Positions 1 through 9,455 of a stretch of 64,000 bases of DNA are shown here, in pieces. Source of the DNA: Lacticaseibacillus pantheris DSM 15945 = JCM 12539 = NBRC 106106. GTDB lineage: Bacteria > Bacillota > Bacilli > Lactobacillales > Lactobacillaceae. A program made the translations under genes and the position numbers. The notes beneath the pieces are model-generated. The model was given only the letters and a program-made list of their open reading frames with translations, did not search any database and was not told the origin of the DNA. The stretch lies in contig NZ_BBAI01000009.1 of NCBI RefSeq assembly GCF_001311175.1, forward strand, positions 1-64,000, given 5' to 3'. Positions within the stretch are counted from its first letter, which is position 1. Every line of letters begins with the position of its first letter.

Positions 1-200
1 ACTAGCCTCACGCTCACGCCCGTGCCGGGCTACCGCGAATTGCCGTAGCCCGAGCAAAAACCGCTCGGTCTAGCCAATTTGATTCTGTACGTCGTAACTG
101 CCAGTATGTGCTGAAGCACGTACTGGCAGTAACTTCTACAGAACTACGGGCATGCAGCCGCCGCGGGCACACCCCCAATCACCTCCGCCAAGCTGACAAC
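1..200. repeat. Family A palindromic element, left part cut off by the window edge
   Basis: Visible parts are the GCTCACGCCCGTGCCGGGC core, a CCGAGC/GCTCGG hairpin bracketed by AATTG and CAATT, and a TTCTGTA/CTACAGAA hairpin. The loop of the last one holds an extra hairpin at about 103-134 (ACTGCCAGTA paired with TACTGGCAGT). Orientation matches the copies at 20175, 24773 and 40941. The left outer arm lies outside the window. Confidence 0.8.
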
Positions 201-523
201 ACAGACCTAATGCTTGGTGAACATAGATTGTGTATGGGTGTGGACCCCTTGCAAATCCTGGTAACTTGTATCAAAACTTTGTTCCGTTAGCCCCATAGAT
301 ATCAATTGCGCGAGATAGTAAAGTTAATGGAGGCGCCGGTTTTTGAGAACGGTTTAGGTTGCTAGACCGGTATTCAGAACTCGATGGCGGCGTGATTTTG
401 GTAGCTTAAATTGATTCTTACTCGTATTCACGTTGATTAGTTAAACAAGTCGAATGTTGATATATTTTGACGCAGTAGTGGGACCAATTGTCGAGTTAAC
501 ATCTAACTAGGTTCGTGCGTCGG
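201..523. other. Intergenic stretch without a recognisable feature
   Basis: AT-richer DNA between two family A elements. I see no credible reading frame with a ribosome-binding site, no terminator and no RNA gene. Confidence 0.5.
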
Positions 524-720
524 CAATGGCGGAGGTAGTCGGGGTTGCCCGTGACGGCTGCAAGCCCGTAGTTCTGTAGGAGCGAAGCCGACGTACAGAA
601 TCAAATTGTATAGACCGAGCGGTTTTTCTCGGGCTAGACAATTCGCGGTAGCCCTGTAAGGGCGTGAGCGTGAGGCTAGTAGCCGGTCACGGGCGACCCC
701 GACTACCGGAGCCGTTGCCG
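524..720. repeat. Family A palindromic element, complete
   Basis: Outer arms of about 35 nt (524-558 and 683-720) are nearly perfect inverted repeats: CGGCAATGGC at the left pairs with GCCGTTGCCG at the right, and TCGGGGTTGCCCGTGAC pairs with GTCACGGGCGACCCCGA. Between them are the usual TTCTGTA/TACAGAA and CCGAG/CTCGG hairpins and the GGGCGTGAGCGTGAGG core, here in the opposite orientation to the copy at the window start. Confidence 0.85.
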
Positions 721-843
721 ACGTGCGAACCGGTCGGTAGAACTACACTCGGCAAATCGTCCCGAGAGCGTGAGGCTGGTAGCCGGTCACGGGCGACCCC
801 AACTACCGGAACCATTGCCAACGCACGAACCGGTCGGCAGAAA
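666..843. repeat. Direct duplication of one arm of the preceding element
   Basis: About 78 bp (666-743) recurs with a few substitutions exactly 100 bp downstream (766-843). Both units run from GAGCGTGAGGCT through AGCCGGTCACGGGCGACCCC to CGAACCGGTCGG. The right arm of the palindrome was therefore copied in tandem, leaving an unpaired second arm just upstream of the ytrA-type promoter. Confidence 0.8.
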
Positions 844-856
844 CAGAGCTCACACG

Positions 857-905
857 TTGACAACCAAATCAATCCGCATTACGCTGTATTAGTAAACTAA
901 TACAG
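857..905 (+). promoter_or_regulatory. Promoter with palindromic operator for the YtrA-type operon
   Basis: TTGACA (857-862) is followed after 17 nt by TACGCT (880-885). Overlapping and just downstream lies a perfect palindrome (884-905): CTGTATTAG, spacer TAAA, CTAATACAG. It ends 25 nt before the start codon of the regulator. YtrA-type GntR proteins usually bind such dyads in their own promoters, so autorepression is the likely reading. Confidence 0.7.
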
Positions 906-930
906 TATGCCAGTAAGAGGGAGGTGCGCC

Positions 931-1308
931 ATGGAGTTTGACGATAAGGCGCCAATCTACTACCAAATTGAGCAGTACGTAATGCGCGAAATTATTGTGG
1001 GCCACCTCGACGCGGGTGCCCAGTTGCCGTCAATTCGTGAATTGGCTTTGCAGTTGGCGGTCAACGTCAATACGGTTCAACGGGCGGTCAGCGAGTTGAT
1101 TAACGATCAGATTGTGGTTCCGCAGCGTGGCAAGGGTAACTTTGTCACCACCGACATGCAGGTGATTGTGGCGTTACGCGAACGCATCGTTAAGGAGCAA
1201 CTAGGCGCGTTGTATAAAAATTTGGACGCACTGAAAATTACGCCCGCAGAGATGGAATTTTATCTACACAAATATATTGAGGAACAGGAGGCAGTGGGGA
1301 ATGAGTAA
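931..1308 (+). CDS. GntR-family transcriptional regulator, YtrA subfamily
   Basis: A 125-residue protein, the usual size of the YtrA subfamily: an N-terminal winged helix-turn-helix (about residues 8-75, beginning IYYQIEQYVMREI and containing LPSIRELALQLAVNVNTVQ) followed by a short helical dimerisation tail and no effector domain. The ATG at 931 was chosen over an upstream in-frame ATG at 907 because GGGAGG lies just before it and the family starts here. The stop overlaps the start of the ABC ATPase, so the regulator probably controls its own ABC exporter, as in the ytr operon of Bacillus. Expected inducers in the family are cell-envelope stresses; nothing here identifies the signal. Confidence 0.88.
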   Translation: MEFDDKAPIYYQIEQYVMREIIVGHLDAGAQLPSIRELALQLAVNVNTVQRAVSELINDQIVVPQRGKGNFVTTDMQVIVALRERIVKEQLGALYKNLDALKITPAEMEFYLHKYIEEQEAVGNE

Positions 1309-2014
1309 TGTTTTGAGCATTCGGGGGTTAACGTACAAGCGCAATTTTAAGGTGATCCTGCGTGACATCAACTGCCACGTGGAGTCAGGCCAAATTGTTG
1401 GTCTGCTGGGTGCTAACGGAGCGGGCAAAACTACCCTAATGCGCGTTATTGCCGGCAGCGCCCCACACTTTGTTGGCAGCGTGAGCGTCGACGGGGCGGT
1501 TCAGCCCGTAGAACGCAAAGCCGTGGTGAGTTTCTCGGAGCAGATCGGTGGTACCCCGATTAGTACGCGAACCGCCAAAGTGGTGCAGGACTGGGCAGAT
1601 TGGTATCCAGACTTTGACCGTAGCAAGTTCGATGAACTAGCCCAGTTTCTGGATATCGACATGCACGCGCGGTTGTCCAGCCTGTCCAAAGGGAACATGA
1701 AAAAGGTGGTCATTGCCCTCAGCTTGGCGCGGCGGGTGAAGTTATACTTGTTGGATGAGCCGTTTGATGGCATCGACAGCATGACCCGCAAGAAAATTAT
1801 TGCCACCATCATCCAGTGGAAGCCATACGACGCGACTTTGGTAATTAGTGACCACCACGTCGGGGATATCGCCAACATTCTGGATACGGTCATGATTATT
1901 AAGGGCCACGATTTGGTGACCGATAAGCCAGCTGATGATATTCGCGCCACCGGTAAGAGCATTGAGGAATACTTTGAGGACGTTTACGCGGGGAGGAATA
2001 CTGATGGAAAATAA
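1301..2014 (+). CDS. ABC transporter ATP-binding protein
   Basis: A 237-residue ATPase with Walker A GANGAGKTT (about residue 38), signature LSKGNMKKV and Walker B LYLLDEPFDGID, followed by a switch histidine in SDHH. The ATG at 1301 lies inside the last codons of the regulator, and the end overlaps the permease start at 2004, so the three genes are translationally coupled. YtrA-linked ATPases of this type energise small exporters involved in peptide-antibiotic or envelope-stress responses. The specific substrate cannot be read from the sequence. Confidence 0.9.
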   Translation: MSNVLSIRGLTYKRNFKVILRDINCHVESGQIVGLLGANGAGKTTLMRVIAGSAPHFVGSVSVDGAVQPVERKAVVSFSEQIGGTPISTRTAKVVQDWADWYPDFDRSKFDELAQFLDIDMHARLSSLSKGNMKKVVIALSLARRVKLYLLDEPFDGIDSMTRKKIIATIIQWKPYDATLVISDHHVGDIANILDTVMIIKGHDLVTDKPADDIRATGKSIEEYFEDVYAGRNTDGK

Positions 2015-2761
2015 AGTGCACGTGTTGCGCCAATTGCTACGGCAACGATGGCGTCTAGCTAATTGGGTCGTATTGGTATACCTGGCCGCAGTTGTTATCA
2101 CCTGTGTCTGGATTACGATTGTGGACGGGTTCATTAAGGAAGCAGTACTCGGGGTGACCATGGGCTATGGTTTTTTTCGCTGGGTGCGCGTTGTTTATCC
2201 TGTTGGCAATCGATCAGGAGCACGTTTGTTGGTAGCCGTTACCGGCTGGCACCAGTTGCGGACACAAAGTTGTACATACTGAACGTTCTGACCAGCTTTC
2301 TGGGCTTCCTCTACGGTGCCATCATTGGGACCGCGGTCATGGGCATTAGCGCGATTCCTTACCTGAACCGCGTATTCAGTCTGCCGCATACCGTGATGTT
2401 TGTGGTTTCCGGTGGGTTTCTGCTCATGTCGGTGTGCCTGTACTCCTGGATTTTTATCAGCATGGTGCACCTCGTGGGGGCGACGATCAGCGCCTTCTTA
2501 CCGCCAATGCGGCAAAAGATTGTCACCTTTGTGTTCTACGTACTGGTCATTATCTTAGTGATTGTGGTGCTAAACGGCTTTGAGAACGGTATTGAGGAAA
2601 TTCTACCCAACTACACACTGAGCTTCAGCCACGTGAATGCAATCAAAGACGCGGTGCCAGCCTTCTTTGCGGGTGGAGCAATCCTGTTACTTCAGGCTTC
2701 GCTGTATTCTGTGGTTAACGTACTGATGTTGCACAACTGGGTGGAGACGAAACAAGCGTAA
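2004..2761 (+). CDS. ABC transporter permease partner, interrupted by two frameshifts
   Basis: Three collinear reading-frame pieces form one membrane protein of about 250 residues with roughly six membrane segments. Piece 1 starts MENKVHVLRQLL with ribosome-binding site GGGAGG. The frame changes at a run of seven T (2171-2177), where the next frame reads FAGCALFILLAIDQEH. It changes again before 2240, after which VGSRYRLAPVADTKLY follows, a sequence typical of permeases next to YtrA-type regulators. The gene is either broken or, more likely, carries sequence errors. Confidence 0.75.
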
Positions 2762-2853
2762 CCGGCAGAACTTTGTGTGGAAATCGTCCTTTGGGGTTGA
2801 TACAATTGGTTTAGGAAGCGATTGCAACGACACCCTAACGGAGGACGGCAGCG

Positions 2854-3437
2854 ATGAGATTATCGGCTTTAGCAGTTCTGAGTTTATTGGTGTTGGCCGG
2901 CTGTGGGCAACAATCGGCATCACACCATGATGGTTCGGCTAGTTCGGTTAGCAGTGCGAGCAGCGTTAGTGCGACGCCTAGCCGTGAGGTGAAGGTCTCG
3001 CTGAGTGCGGTGGTGGAGCTGATGCACGACCGCTGGGGTGATGACGTTGACCTGACCAGCATTGAGATTGAGCCGGTGGGCAGCCGCTATCAGTACGAGG
3101 TGGAGGCAGTCAACGACGATACCGAGTATCAGATGGTGCTAAACGGGCGGACGGGCAAAGTTGTGCGCCACAGCGAGCAACCGTTAGACGCCGACGAAGC
3201 CGGTGGAGCCGAGCGTCGTGAGAAGGGGATCGCCACCGATAAGTTGCGGGCGTTAGGCCACGTCACCGCCGCAGCAACCAAAGCGGTACCGGGGACGGCG
3301 ACTGAGTGGTCGCTCAAAAAAAAGACGACGGCGTACCCGTGTGGTCCGTTAAGGTGCGGAGCAAGCAGGGCACGATGCATGAGGTCGACGTTCAGGCCGA
3401 TAATGTGGCCGTATTGAGTAGTGAGGACGACGATTAA
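2854..3437 (+). CDS. PepSY-domain lipoprotein, C-terminal frameshift
   Basis: A secreted lipoprotein of about 194 residues. The N-terminus has a signal peptide with lipobox LAGC (lipidated Cys at about residue 17), then a Ser/Ala-rich linker, then PepSY-like segments (VELMHDRWGDDVDLTSIEIE and YEVEAVNDDTEYQMVLNGRT). The frame is lost at a run of eight or nine A near 3317-3325. The other frame continues sensibly as DDGVPVWSVKVRSKQGT to an acidic end DDD and a stop at 3437. ATG 2854 follows GGAGGACGGC. PepSY lipoproteins often bind or inhibit extracellular proteases; no specific role is evident. Confidence 0.8.
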
Positions 3438-3462
3438 CGATGGCTAGTTAGTCAATTAATTG

Positions 3463-3497
3463 AGGCGGCGACCGTATTTACGGTGGCCGCCTTTGCT
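3463..3497 (+). terminator. Intrinsic terminator after the lipoprotein gene
   Basis: Stem GGCGGCGACCGTA paired with TACGGTGGCCGCC, followed by CTTTGCT. The T tract is short. Confidence 0.65.
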
Positions 3498-3560
3498 ATC
3501 CGTCGCCACTGTGCTGGTGTGCACTTGTGTTGGCCCGGTCCGTCCGCGCCACTTTGCCCG

Positions 3561-3570
3561 GTGCTATAAT
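3561..3570 (+). promoter_or_regulatory. Extended -10 promoter element before the beta-lactamase-like gene
   Basis: GTGCTATAAT contains TATAAT with the upstream TG of an extended -10, 60 nt before the ATG at 3630. No convincing -35 is seen. Confidence 0.5.
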
Positions 3571-3629
3571 GGTGGGGATTGTGTGTCGTTCACGGCATAA
3601 ATAAAGCAGCAGGGAAGCAGATAGACAAT

Positions 3630-4663
3630 ATGGATACAACCGAACAAACAGCGCGCATCGTGGCCGGGAACGCCGTCGTGCGGCCGGCGCTAGACGCTAT
3701 GATAACCGCAGGAATAATGCCCGGGGCTGTATACGCATACTAGATGGCGACGACACGTACATACAGGTTTTGGGTCAGGCGGCGACCGCGCCGGTGCCGC
3801 TGCCATTGGATGCGGGGATGTTTTACGACCTGGCTTCGTTGACCAAAGTAGTTGGAACCACGCCGCTATTTCTCCGGGCCGTACAGGATGGGCTGTTGGG
3901 CGTGGATCAGCCCATCAAAGACGTGTTGCCTGAGTTCACGGCTCCGCACGTAACCTTCAGGATGGCGTTGACACACACGTCGGGTTTAGACGGCTACATC
4001 CCGCACCGCGACGAGTTACCGCCGGACGAGCTCCGGCACGCCCTATTAACGCAGCTGCACGAGACGGCGGGCACGGGCCACGTGGTCCAGTACCGCGACG
4101 TGAATTTACTGCTGGTTGGCTGGGCGCTGGCAAAGGTGTACGGCGACCCGATTCAGCGGCTGATTACCGCGCGGGTACTGCCCGCGTTCGGGATGCGGAC
4201 TAACGCCACCTTTAGCCCGGACGTACAACGAACGGTGCCCACCACGTACGATACTGAGGGCGGATTGCGTCGGGGTGTGGTCCACGACCCGAAGAGCGCT
4301 ATCTTGGGCGCTGATTCGGGGGCGGCGGGCCTCTTTGCCAATATTGACGGGATGGTGCAGTTTGCCCACGTCACCTTTGGTCGGGTACAGCAGATTTTTC
4401 TGCACGAGAACTGGGCGGAAAAGCTCCAGCGTGACTTTGCCGGCGGCCGTAGTTTGGGTTTTGACTTACTTGAAGGTCCCGTATCGCACCGGCAGTGGTT
4501 GTACCATACGGGGTATACGGGCACGTTCATGTTGCTTGACCCCACTGCACACCGGGGCTTGATTGTGCTGGCAAACCGGGTTCACCCGGTTGTGCACCCA
4601 GAATTCCTAGATGCGCGCGATCGGCTGATTCCTCGGTTTTTAAGCGCCACAGAAAGCGCTTAG
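3630..4663 (+). CDS. Serine beta-lactamase-like protein (class C / esterase family), frameshifted near the start
   Basis: A protein of about 344 residues with the beta-lactamase fold motifs: SxxK as SLTK in YDLASLTKVVG, a YRD motif (YRDVNLLLVGWAL) and HTG near the C-terminus (LYHTGYTGT). The first 35 codons from ATG 3630 read into a stop at 3740, while the remaining gene continues in another frame from LDGDDTYIQVLGQ. One indel near 3735 therefore separates the start from the body. No signal peptide is evident, so a cytoplasmic esterase or peptide hydrolase is as likely as a beta-lactamase. Confidence 0.82.
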
Positions 4664-4735
4664 TGTGGTATCCTTACAGGTGTGAACGCATACGCTTACA
4701 CGCGTGAAAAAGCCATAGATGGGAGCTTGATAATA

Positions 4736-5697
4736 GTGACAGAACCACTTTTCCTGAAACCATATTTCCAGCCAAAGATTTGGGGTGGCCGCAAGCTAGA
4801 ACAATTTGGCTACGACCTGCCCGAAGGTAAAATTGGTGAGTGTTGGGCCATTTCTGGACACCCGCACGGGCCGGCAACGATTAAGAATGGCCCCCTCGCT
4901 GGCAAAACGGTGAGTCAGGCTTACGCCGAAGATGGTGAGTACTTTGGCAATCCGACCGACACGGTTTTCCCGTTGCTGACGAAAATTTTGGATGCTGAGG
5001 ACAGCTTGTCGGTGCAGGTGCACCCTGACGACGCCTACGCCGAGGAGCACGAGCATGAATTGGGTAAGACGGAGTCTGGTACGTCATTTCGGCGGAACCA
5101 GGCAGCTACTTGATTTATGGCCACCACGCAAAGACGCGGGCTGAACTCAAGCAGATGATTGAGGCCGGCGATTGGGACCACCTGTTACGCAAGGTGCCGG
5201 TGAAGACGGGCGACTTTGTTTACGTACCGAGTGGGACCATTCACGCGCTGAACAAAGGCATCATGGTACTCGAAACACAGCAGAGTTCCGACACCACGTA
5301 CCGGTTATACGATTACGACCGGACGGACGATGCGGGCAACAAGCGTGAGCTCCACCTCAAGCAGTCGATTGACGTGACGACGGTGCCGAACCAGGATCCG
5401 CAGTTGGACATCAAGCACGAAAAGGTGGGCGACTCCACGTTGACGACGTTTGTCACGGCGCCGGTTAGTCCGTTCTTCTCCGTTTACCGTTGGCAGGTCC
5501 AGGGTCAGTTGCACTTGACCAAGTCGGCACCGTACACCTTAGTATCGGTGCTTGACGGCGAGGGCACGATCACGGTTGACGGCAAGAGCTTCCCGCTGAA
5601 GAAGGGCGACCACTTGATCCTGCCTACGCAGGTGGAGAGTTGGGACCTCGACGGGCAAATGGACATCATCGCTTCTACGCCTGGCCAGACTAAATAG
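4736..5697 (+). CDS. manA: Mannose-6-phosphate isomerase, class I, one frameshift
   Basis: Interconverts mannose 6-phosphate and fructose 6-phosphate in the cytoplasm. About 320 residues, normal for the Firmicutes form. The N-terminal KPYFQPKIWGGRKLEQFGYD, the zinc-site VQVHPDDAYAEEHE and the later GTIHALNKG are present. The GTG at 4736 fits the family start (TEPLFLKP); the upstream ATG at 4682 would add 18 unconserved residues. Near 5083 one base is missing: the sequence has GAGTCTGG where GAGTGCTGG would restore ECWYVISAEPGSYLIYGHHA. The gene stands alone with its own terminator. Confidence 0.9.
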
Positions 5698-5708
5698 TCA
5701 TTTCTGTA

Positions 5709-5741
5709 GCTACACCTACGAATGTGGGTGTAGTTTTTTTA
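5709..5741 (+). terminator. Intrinsic terminator after manA
   Basis: CTACACC and GGTGTAG form the stem, followed by seven T. Confidence 0.8.
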
Positions 5742-5765
5742 GCGGATGAAGGTAGTGGGTTGGGA

Positions 5766-6150
5766 GCGAACCCGCGGGTGGCCTTTGGGACTGCGGCTTA
5801 CGTGTCCTACGCCGCAGGTTGCTACGTAGTGGTCGCCGGCAGCGTTGGTCGGGTTGGTGAGTTACGGCTTCCGTGGGCGCTCCGCGGTAATCCACTGCTA
5901 GGGCGAAACCTCCAACTCGCCAAGTGCATGCGAGTTTCCGGTGCGATTCTGAGCCTGCCCGGAAGCCCACCGGTCAGTCTCAGAATTCGTCGCGCCGTAC
6001 GTCACTACGTTCCTACGGCGTTGCACCCCGGCAGTGGTTACCGCTCCGGCCCACACGCCTTCACTCACCAATCCGACCGACTCGGCCTTACACTAATGTA
6101 GTAAAAACGTCTCCGGGCACGACGCTCCCGTTCCCAAGACTACCCAGGAA
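5766..6150. repeat. Nested palindrome: family C element inside family B arms
   Basis: The outer family B shell runs from CGCGGGTGGCCTTTGGGACT to CCCAAGACTACCC. Inside is a complete family C element, with arms ATCCACTGCTAGGGCG and GGCAGTGGT, then AACCTCCAACTCGC, the CTGAGCCTGCCCGG hairpin and CGTCGCGCCGTACGTC. Apparent reading frames on both strands here are by-products of the palindrome. Confidence 0.8.
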
Positions 6151-6320
6151 TGTACCACTGTTTAGTGGTTGTTCCGTGTATGCCCTAACGCTTCACGCTT
6201 AAGGAGGCGGATGAACCGGTGCCAGTATAAGGATGTATCAGCGCGATACTAGATTCTGAGAATGCTACTTTGCAAACTACAGATGATCCGGAAGTTAGCT
6301 AAATGTATACGATCTAACGG

Positions 6321-6572
6321 GTGCCGGCAAAGTGGTGGCGGGGTGGAGGCGACTGAACCCGGAGTTATGACCGCTACCGGGGTGTAACGTTCTTACAGCT
6401 TTAGCCGTTAGAACGCGACGAACTTTGAGACTGGCTGGTGGTTTTCCAGACAGGCTCAAAGTCGCACCGGAAACTCGCGTACTTTGCGAGTTGGAGGTTT
6501 CGCCCCAAAAGCGGTCATGACGGAGCGGTTCACAAAGCCGCAACCCCGCCACCGCTTTGTCTGCACGAACCG
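6321..6572. repeat. Family C palindromic element
   Basis: Outer arms CAAAGTGGTGGCGGGG (6328-6343) and CCCCGCCACCGCTTTG (6544-6559) pair almost perfectly. Inside are the GACCGCTACCGGGGTG/AAAAGCGGTC shell, a GTTCTTACAGC/GTTAGAAC hairpin, the TTTGAGAC/GGCTCAAA hairpin and AACTCGC/GCGAGTTGG. The middle shell present in the copy at 56711 is missing. Confidence 0.8.
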
Positions 6573-6605
6573 CAAGACTAATTTAAAACCACCAGTACCG
6601 GAACT

Positions 6606-8017
6606 ATGCTAGAATTAACAGAGTTAATTACGGATGTGGGGGATGGAACTATCACAACTGAAAATCCAATTCGGTCCGCGACCGCGCGTGGCCTAGCGCG
6701 TTTGTCATACGGTATTTTGCACGGCATCTTCAAAGGGGGATCCGCCTTCCCTGGTAACCTCGCAGCACGAATCGATCCGGACGTACTGCGCGGCCTGGCG
6801 CGGGACTACGACGTGATCATCGTCACGGGGACGAACGGCAAGACGCTCACCACCAGTATGATCGTCAAGGCTTTGCGCCAGCAGTATCCCGACCTCATGA
6901 CGAACCCGACCGGTAGCAACATGATGAGTGGCATCATTTCCGCCTTCATCGCTCAGGGACGGCACAAGGGTCAGGACCGGGGACTCGCGGTGCTTGAAGT
7001 CGATGAGGCCAACGTGGCGCCGGTATCGGCGTTGGTGAACGTTAAAGCTTACGTACTGACCAACATTTTCCGTGACCAGATGGACCGGTACGGCGAGTTT
7101 TATACTACCTACCAAAAGATCCTCGATGGTATCGAGATGCATCCTGATGCGTTGGTGGTGGCCAACGGCGATGCGCCCATCTTTAGTTCACGCGAACTCA
7201 AGAACCCAATGCGTTACTACGGCTTTGACACCGGCCGCCATGACAACCTCCTCGCCCCACCAAACACTGACGGCGTGCTGTGTCCGCGGTGCGAGCACAT
7301 TTTGCACTACAAGGAACGGACTTACAGCAACCTGGGAAACTTTTTCTGTCCTAACTGTGGCTTTGCCCGGCCCGAGCTGGCGTACCACGTGTCCGGCGTG
7401 ACCGAGCAGACGCCGACCAGTTCGACGTTCACCATCGATCAGCAGAACTTCACCCTCAACATTGGTGGCCTCTACAACGTGTATAACGCGCTCGCCGCGT
7501 ACAGCGTGGCCGCCGAATTTGGTGTCACTCCGGCGCAAATGGCCGACGCCTTTGCCTACGACGAGAAGGTGTTCGGACGTCAGGAAGAAATCATCATTGA
7601 CGGGAAGCGCGTCACGCTGGTGCTCGTGAAGAATCCGGTGGGGCTCAACCAGGTGCTCGACATGATTGGGCACGATGACCAGGATTTCGCGCTGGCCGTG
7701 TTACTGAACGCCAATTACGCCGACGGTATTGATACCTCATGGATTTGGGACGGCAACTTTGAGGAGTTCGTCCATGACCACCAGCAGAGCAGCTACATGG
7801 TGGGTGGCGAACGCTACAAAGACATTGAGTTACGGATGCAGGTCGCCGGCGTCAAGGCCGATGCGTTGGCGACGCGCCCGACCTGAATAACGTGGTGGAC
7901 TGGGTCAAAGGCGTACCAGAACAGCACGTGTACCTGCTGGCAACCTATACGGCTGTCCTGCAAATGCGGAAGCACCTAGCCGACGGTGGCTATATCGCCG
8001 CGGGGTTCAACGCTTAG
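6606..8017 (+). CDS. murT: Lipid II isoglutaminyl synthase subunit MurT (Mur-ligase-like), C-terminal frameshift
   Basis: Amidates the alpha-carboxyl of D-glutamate in lipid II together with the glutaminase GatD, and acts at the inner face of the membrane. Visible parts: Mur-ligase ATP site VTGTNGKTLTT, a zinc ribbon (CPRCEHILHY ... CPNCGFARPEL, four Cys) inserted in the central domain, EVDEANVAP and YNVYNALAAYSVA. The last 45 codons lie in another frame, entered near 7880 (DLNNVVDWVKG ... AAGFNA, stop 8017). The start is uncertain: ATG 6606 lacks a good ribosome-binding site. No gatD follows, which is unusual because the pair is normally overlapping. Confidence 0.87.
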
Positions 8018-8021
8018 CAAT

Positions 8022-8078
8022 AGAAAAAAAAGTATTACGTCAACCGCGAATTGCGTCGGTCAGCGTAATACTTTTTTG
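8022..8078. terminator. Bidirectional terminator between murT and the GGEEF gene
   Basis: AAAAAAGTATTACG and CGTAATACTTTTTT form a stem with A and T tracts on opposite sides, so it can serve both convergent genes. Confidence 0.85.
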
Positions 8079-8080
8079 TC

Positions 8081-9257
8081 CTATTCACGAGCCTGCACCC
8101 GTTGTGCCTGACCAATCGTGATACCGCGAATCGTAATGGCGTTGCGGCCGTGATTCTTCGAGCTGTAGAGGTATTTGTCCGCGCGTTTGTAGATGTCCAG
8201 GTAGTTGCGATCGTCGGCAACGGACCGGTCCTGCCCGATCGATACGGTAATGTGAAATTCATCCCCGTTTTCCGTGTGGAAGGTGAGGTCACTGAGCGCA
8301 TCCTTAACGGCGGTCGTATACTCCGTGGCTTTGCCAAAGTCCTCCACGACGTCGATGAGGAGGAAGCTAAATTCTTCGCCGCCGGTGCGGTAGGTTTGTG
8401 CGGGATAATCAAAGTTGGCGACGACTTGCTCTAGCCGCTTTGCGACCGCCTGCAGTATCGTGTTCCCGGACACGTGGCCGTACGTGTCGTTGACGCGCTT
8501 GAAGTGGTCAATGTCAAAGGTATAGAGTGCGTACAATTCACCGTGATCCTGTAGCCGGTCAAACGCAGCGTGCAGATCGGCGTCAAACACCCGAAAGTTT
8601 TTTTTAAACTGGTCAGGTCGTCAATCTGAGCCTCACTCACCAGTGCGGCTTCGTGATTTCGGCGGGCCACAAACCGGTAGTGAGTTTGCCACAGGCACCA
8701 TAAGATAATGGTCAGGGTAATGACCTGCCACGGCCAACCGACGTCAATACCATCGAGCGATAGCCAATTCGCCAGAAAAAAAACGGCGCCATGAATAAAA
8801 AGCCGAACGGATAGTAGGTCAGTGCGCGTCGGCCAATGGTGGGGCCGAAACGCGTGGCGACGTACATCAGGACCAGTGAACATGCCGCCATCAGGGGCCA
8901 TGTTGGAACCCGCGGTATCCACCAGTACCAGCCGACTACGACGAGACTGGTAAAGTAAAGTACCAGTCGTTGCCGCGAACTGAGCAGGGCGTACAGCAAA
9001 GTTGCGCCCTGAAAGTTGAGGTACGTCCAGCCGTAGCCTATCGGATTGTTTTGCGCGGCCATCGACAGTACGGACGAAAAATGGAATAGCACAACAAAAG
9101 CGATGGTGACGGCCACGAGCGCCGGCTGTCGCCACCTTTGCCAGCGTGGAGTGATGCTCCGCGTGTTTTGTAGCCAGTTAAAAAGCAGGGCGTACCCCAC
9201 CAATACCAATATGTTAGTAATATATGTAGTCGTCCGTAATCCCCATGATACGAGCAT
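8081..9257 (-). CDS. Membrane GGDEF-domain protein (putative diguanylate cyclase), two frameshifts
   Basis: Predicted to make cyclic di-GMP. Read across two indels, the gene encodes about 391 residues: about six to seven N-terminal membrane segments, then a linker (AQIDDLTSLKKTF) and a GGDEF domain with FDIDHFKRVNDTYGH and RTGGEEFSFLL. The catalytic GGEEF is intact, and no RxxD inhibitory site sits five residues before it. The frame breaks at homopolymers: near 8778 (eight A on the plus strand) and near 8600 (eight T on the plus strand). The start at 9257 follows AGGGGGAG. No EAL or PilZ gene is nearby. Confidence 0.85.
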
Positions 9258-9417
9258 GCGCGACTCCCCCTAAACCAAAAGTTTCCCCATGCGCTAATAT
9301 AACATACTAGGGAAATAATTGGCTTGAATCGATAAAATAATAATGACGGTCATGCGGGATTGTTCTCCGGCAGATGCTTTACGTTACTTGTTGGTGTGCG
9401 CTTACAGTTGAATTCGT

Positions 9418-9423
9418 TATAAT
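9418..9423 (+). promoter_or_regulatory. -10 element before the phosphoglycerate-mutase-like pair
   Basis: A perfect TATAAT lies 33 nt before the TTG start at 9456. The -35 region is weak. Confidence 0.5.
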
Positions 9424-9455
9424 GGGCGTGTTAGTAAAACTTGGAGGTGGGTATT

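Noticed and set aside
201-523. tRNA or small RNA gene near the window start
   Set aside because: No cloverleaf arms, GTTC-type T-loop or terminator could be found.
6200-6251. Short reading frame after AAGGAGG at 6202 (13 codons)
   Set aside because: Too short, no recognisable composition, no downstream terminator or regulated gene at the right distance.
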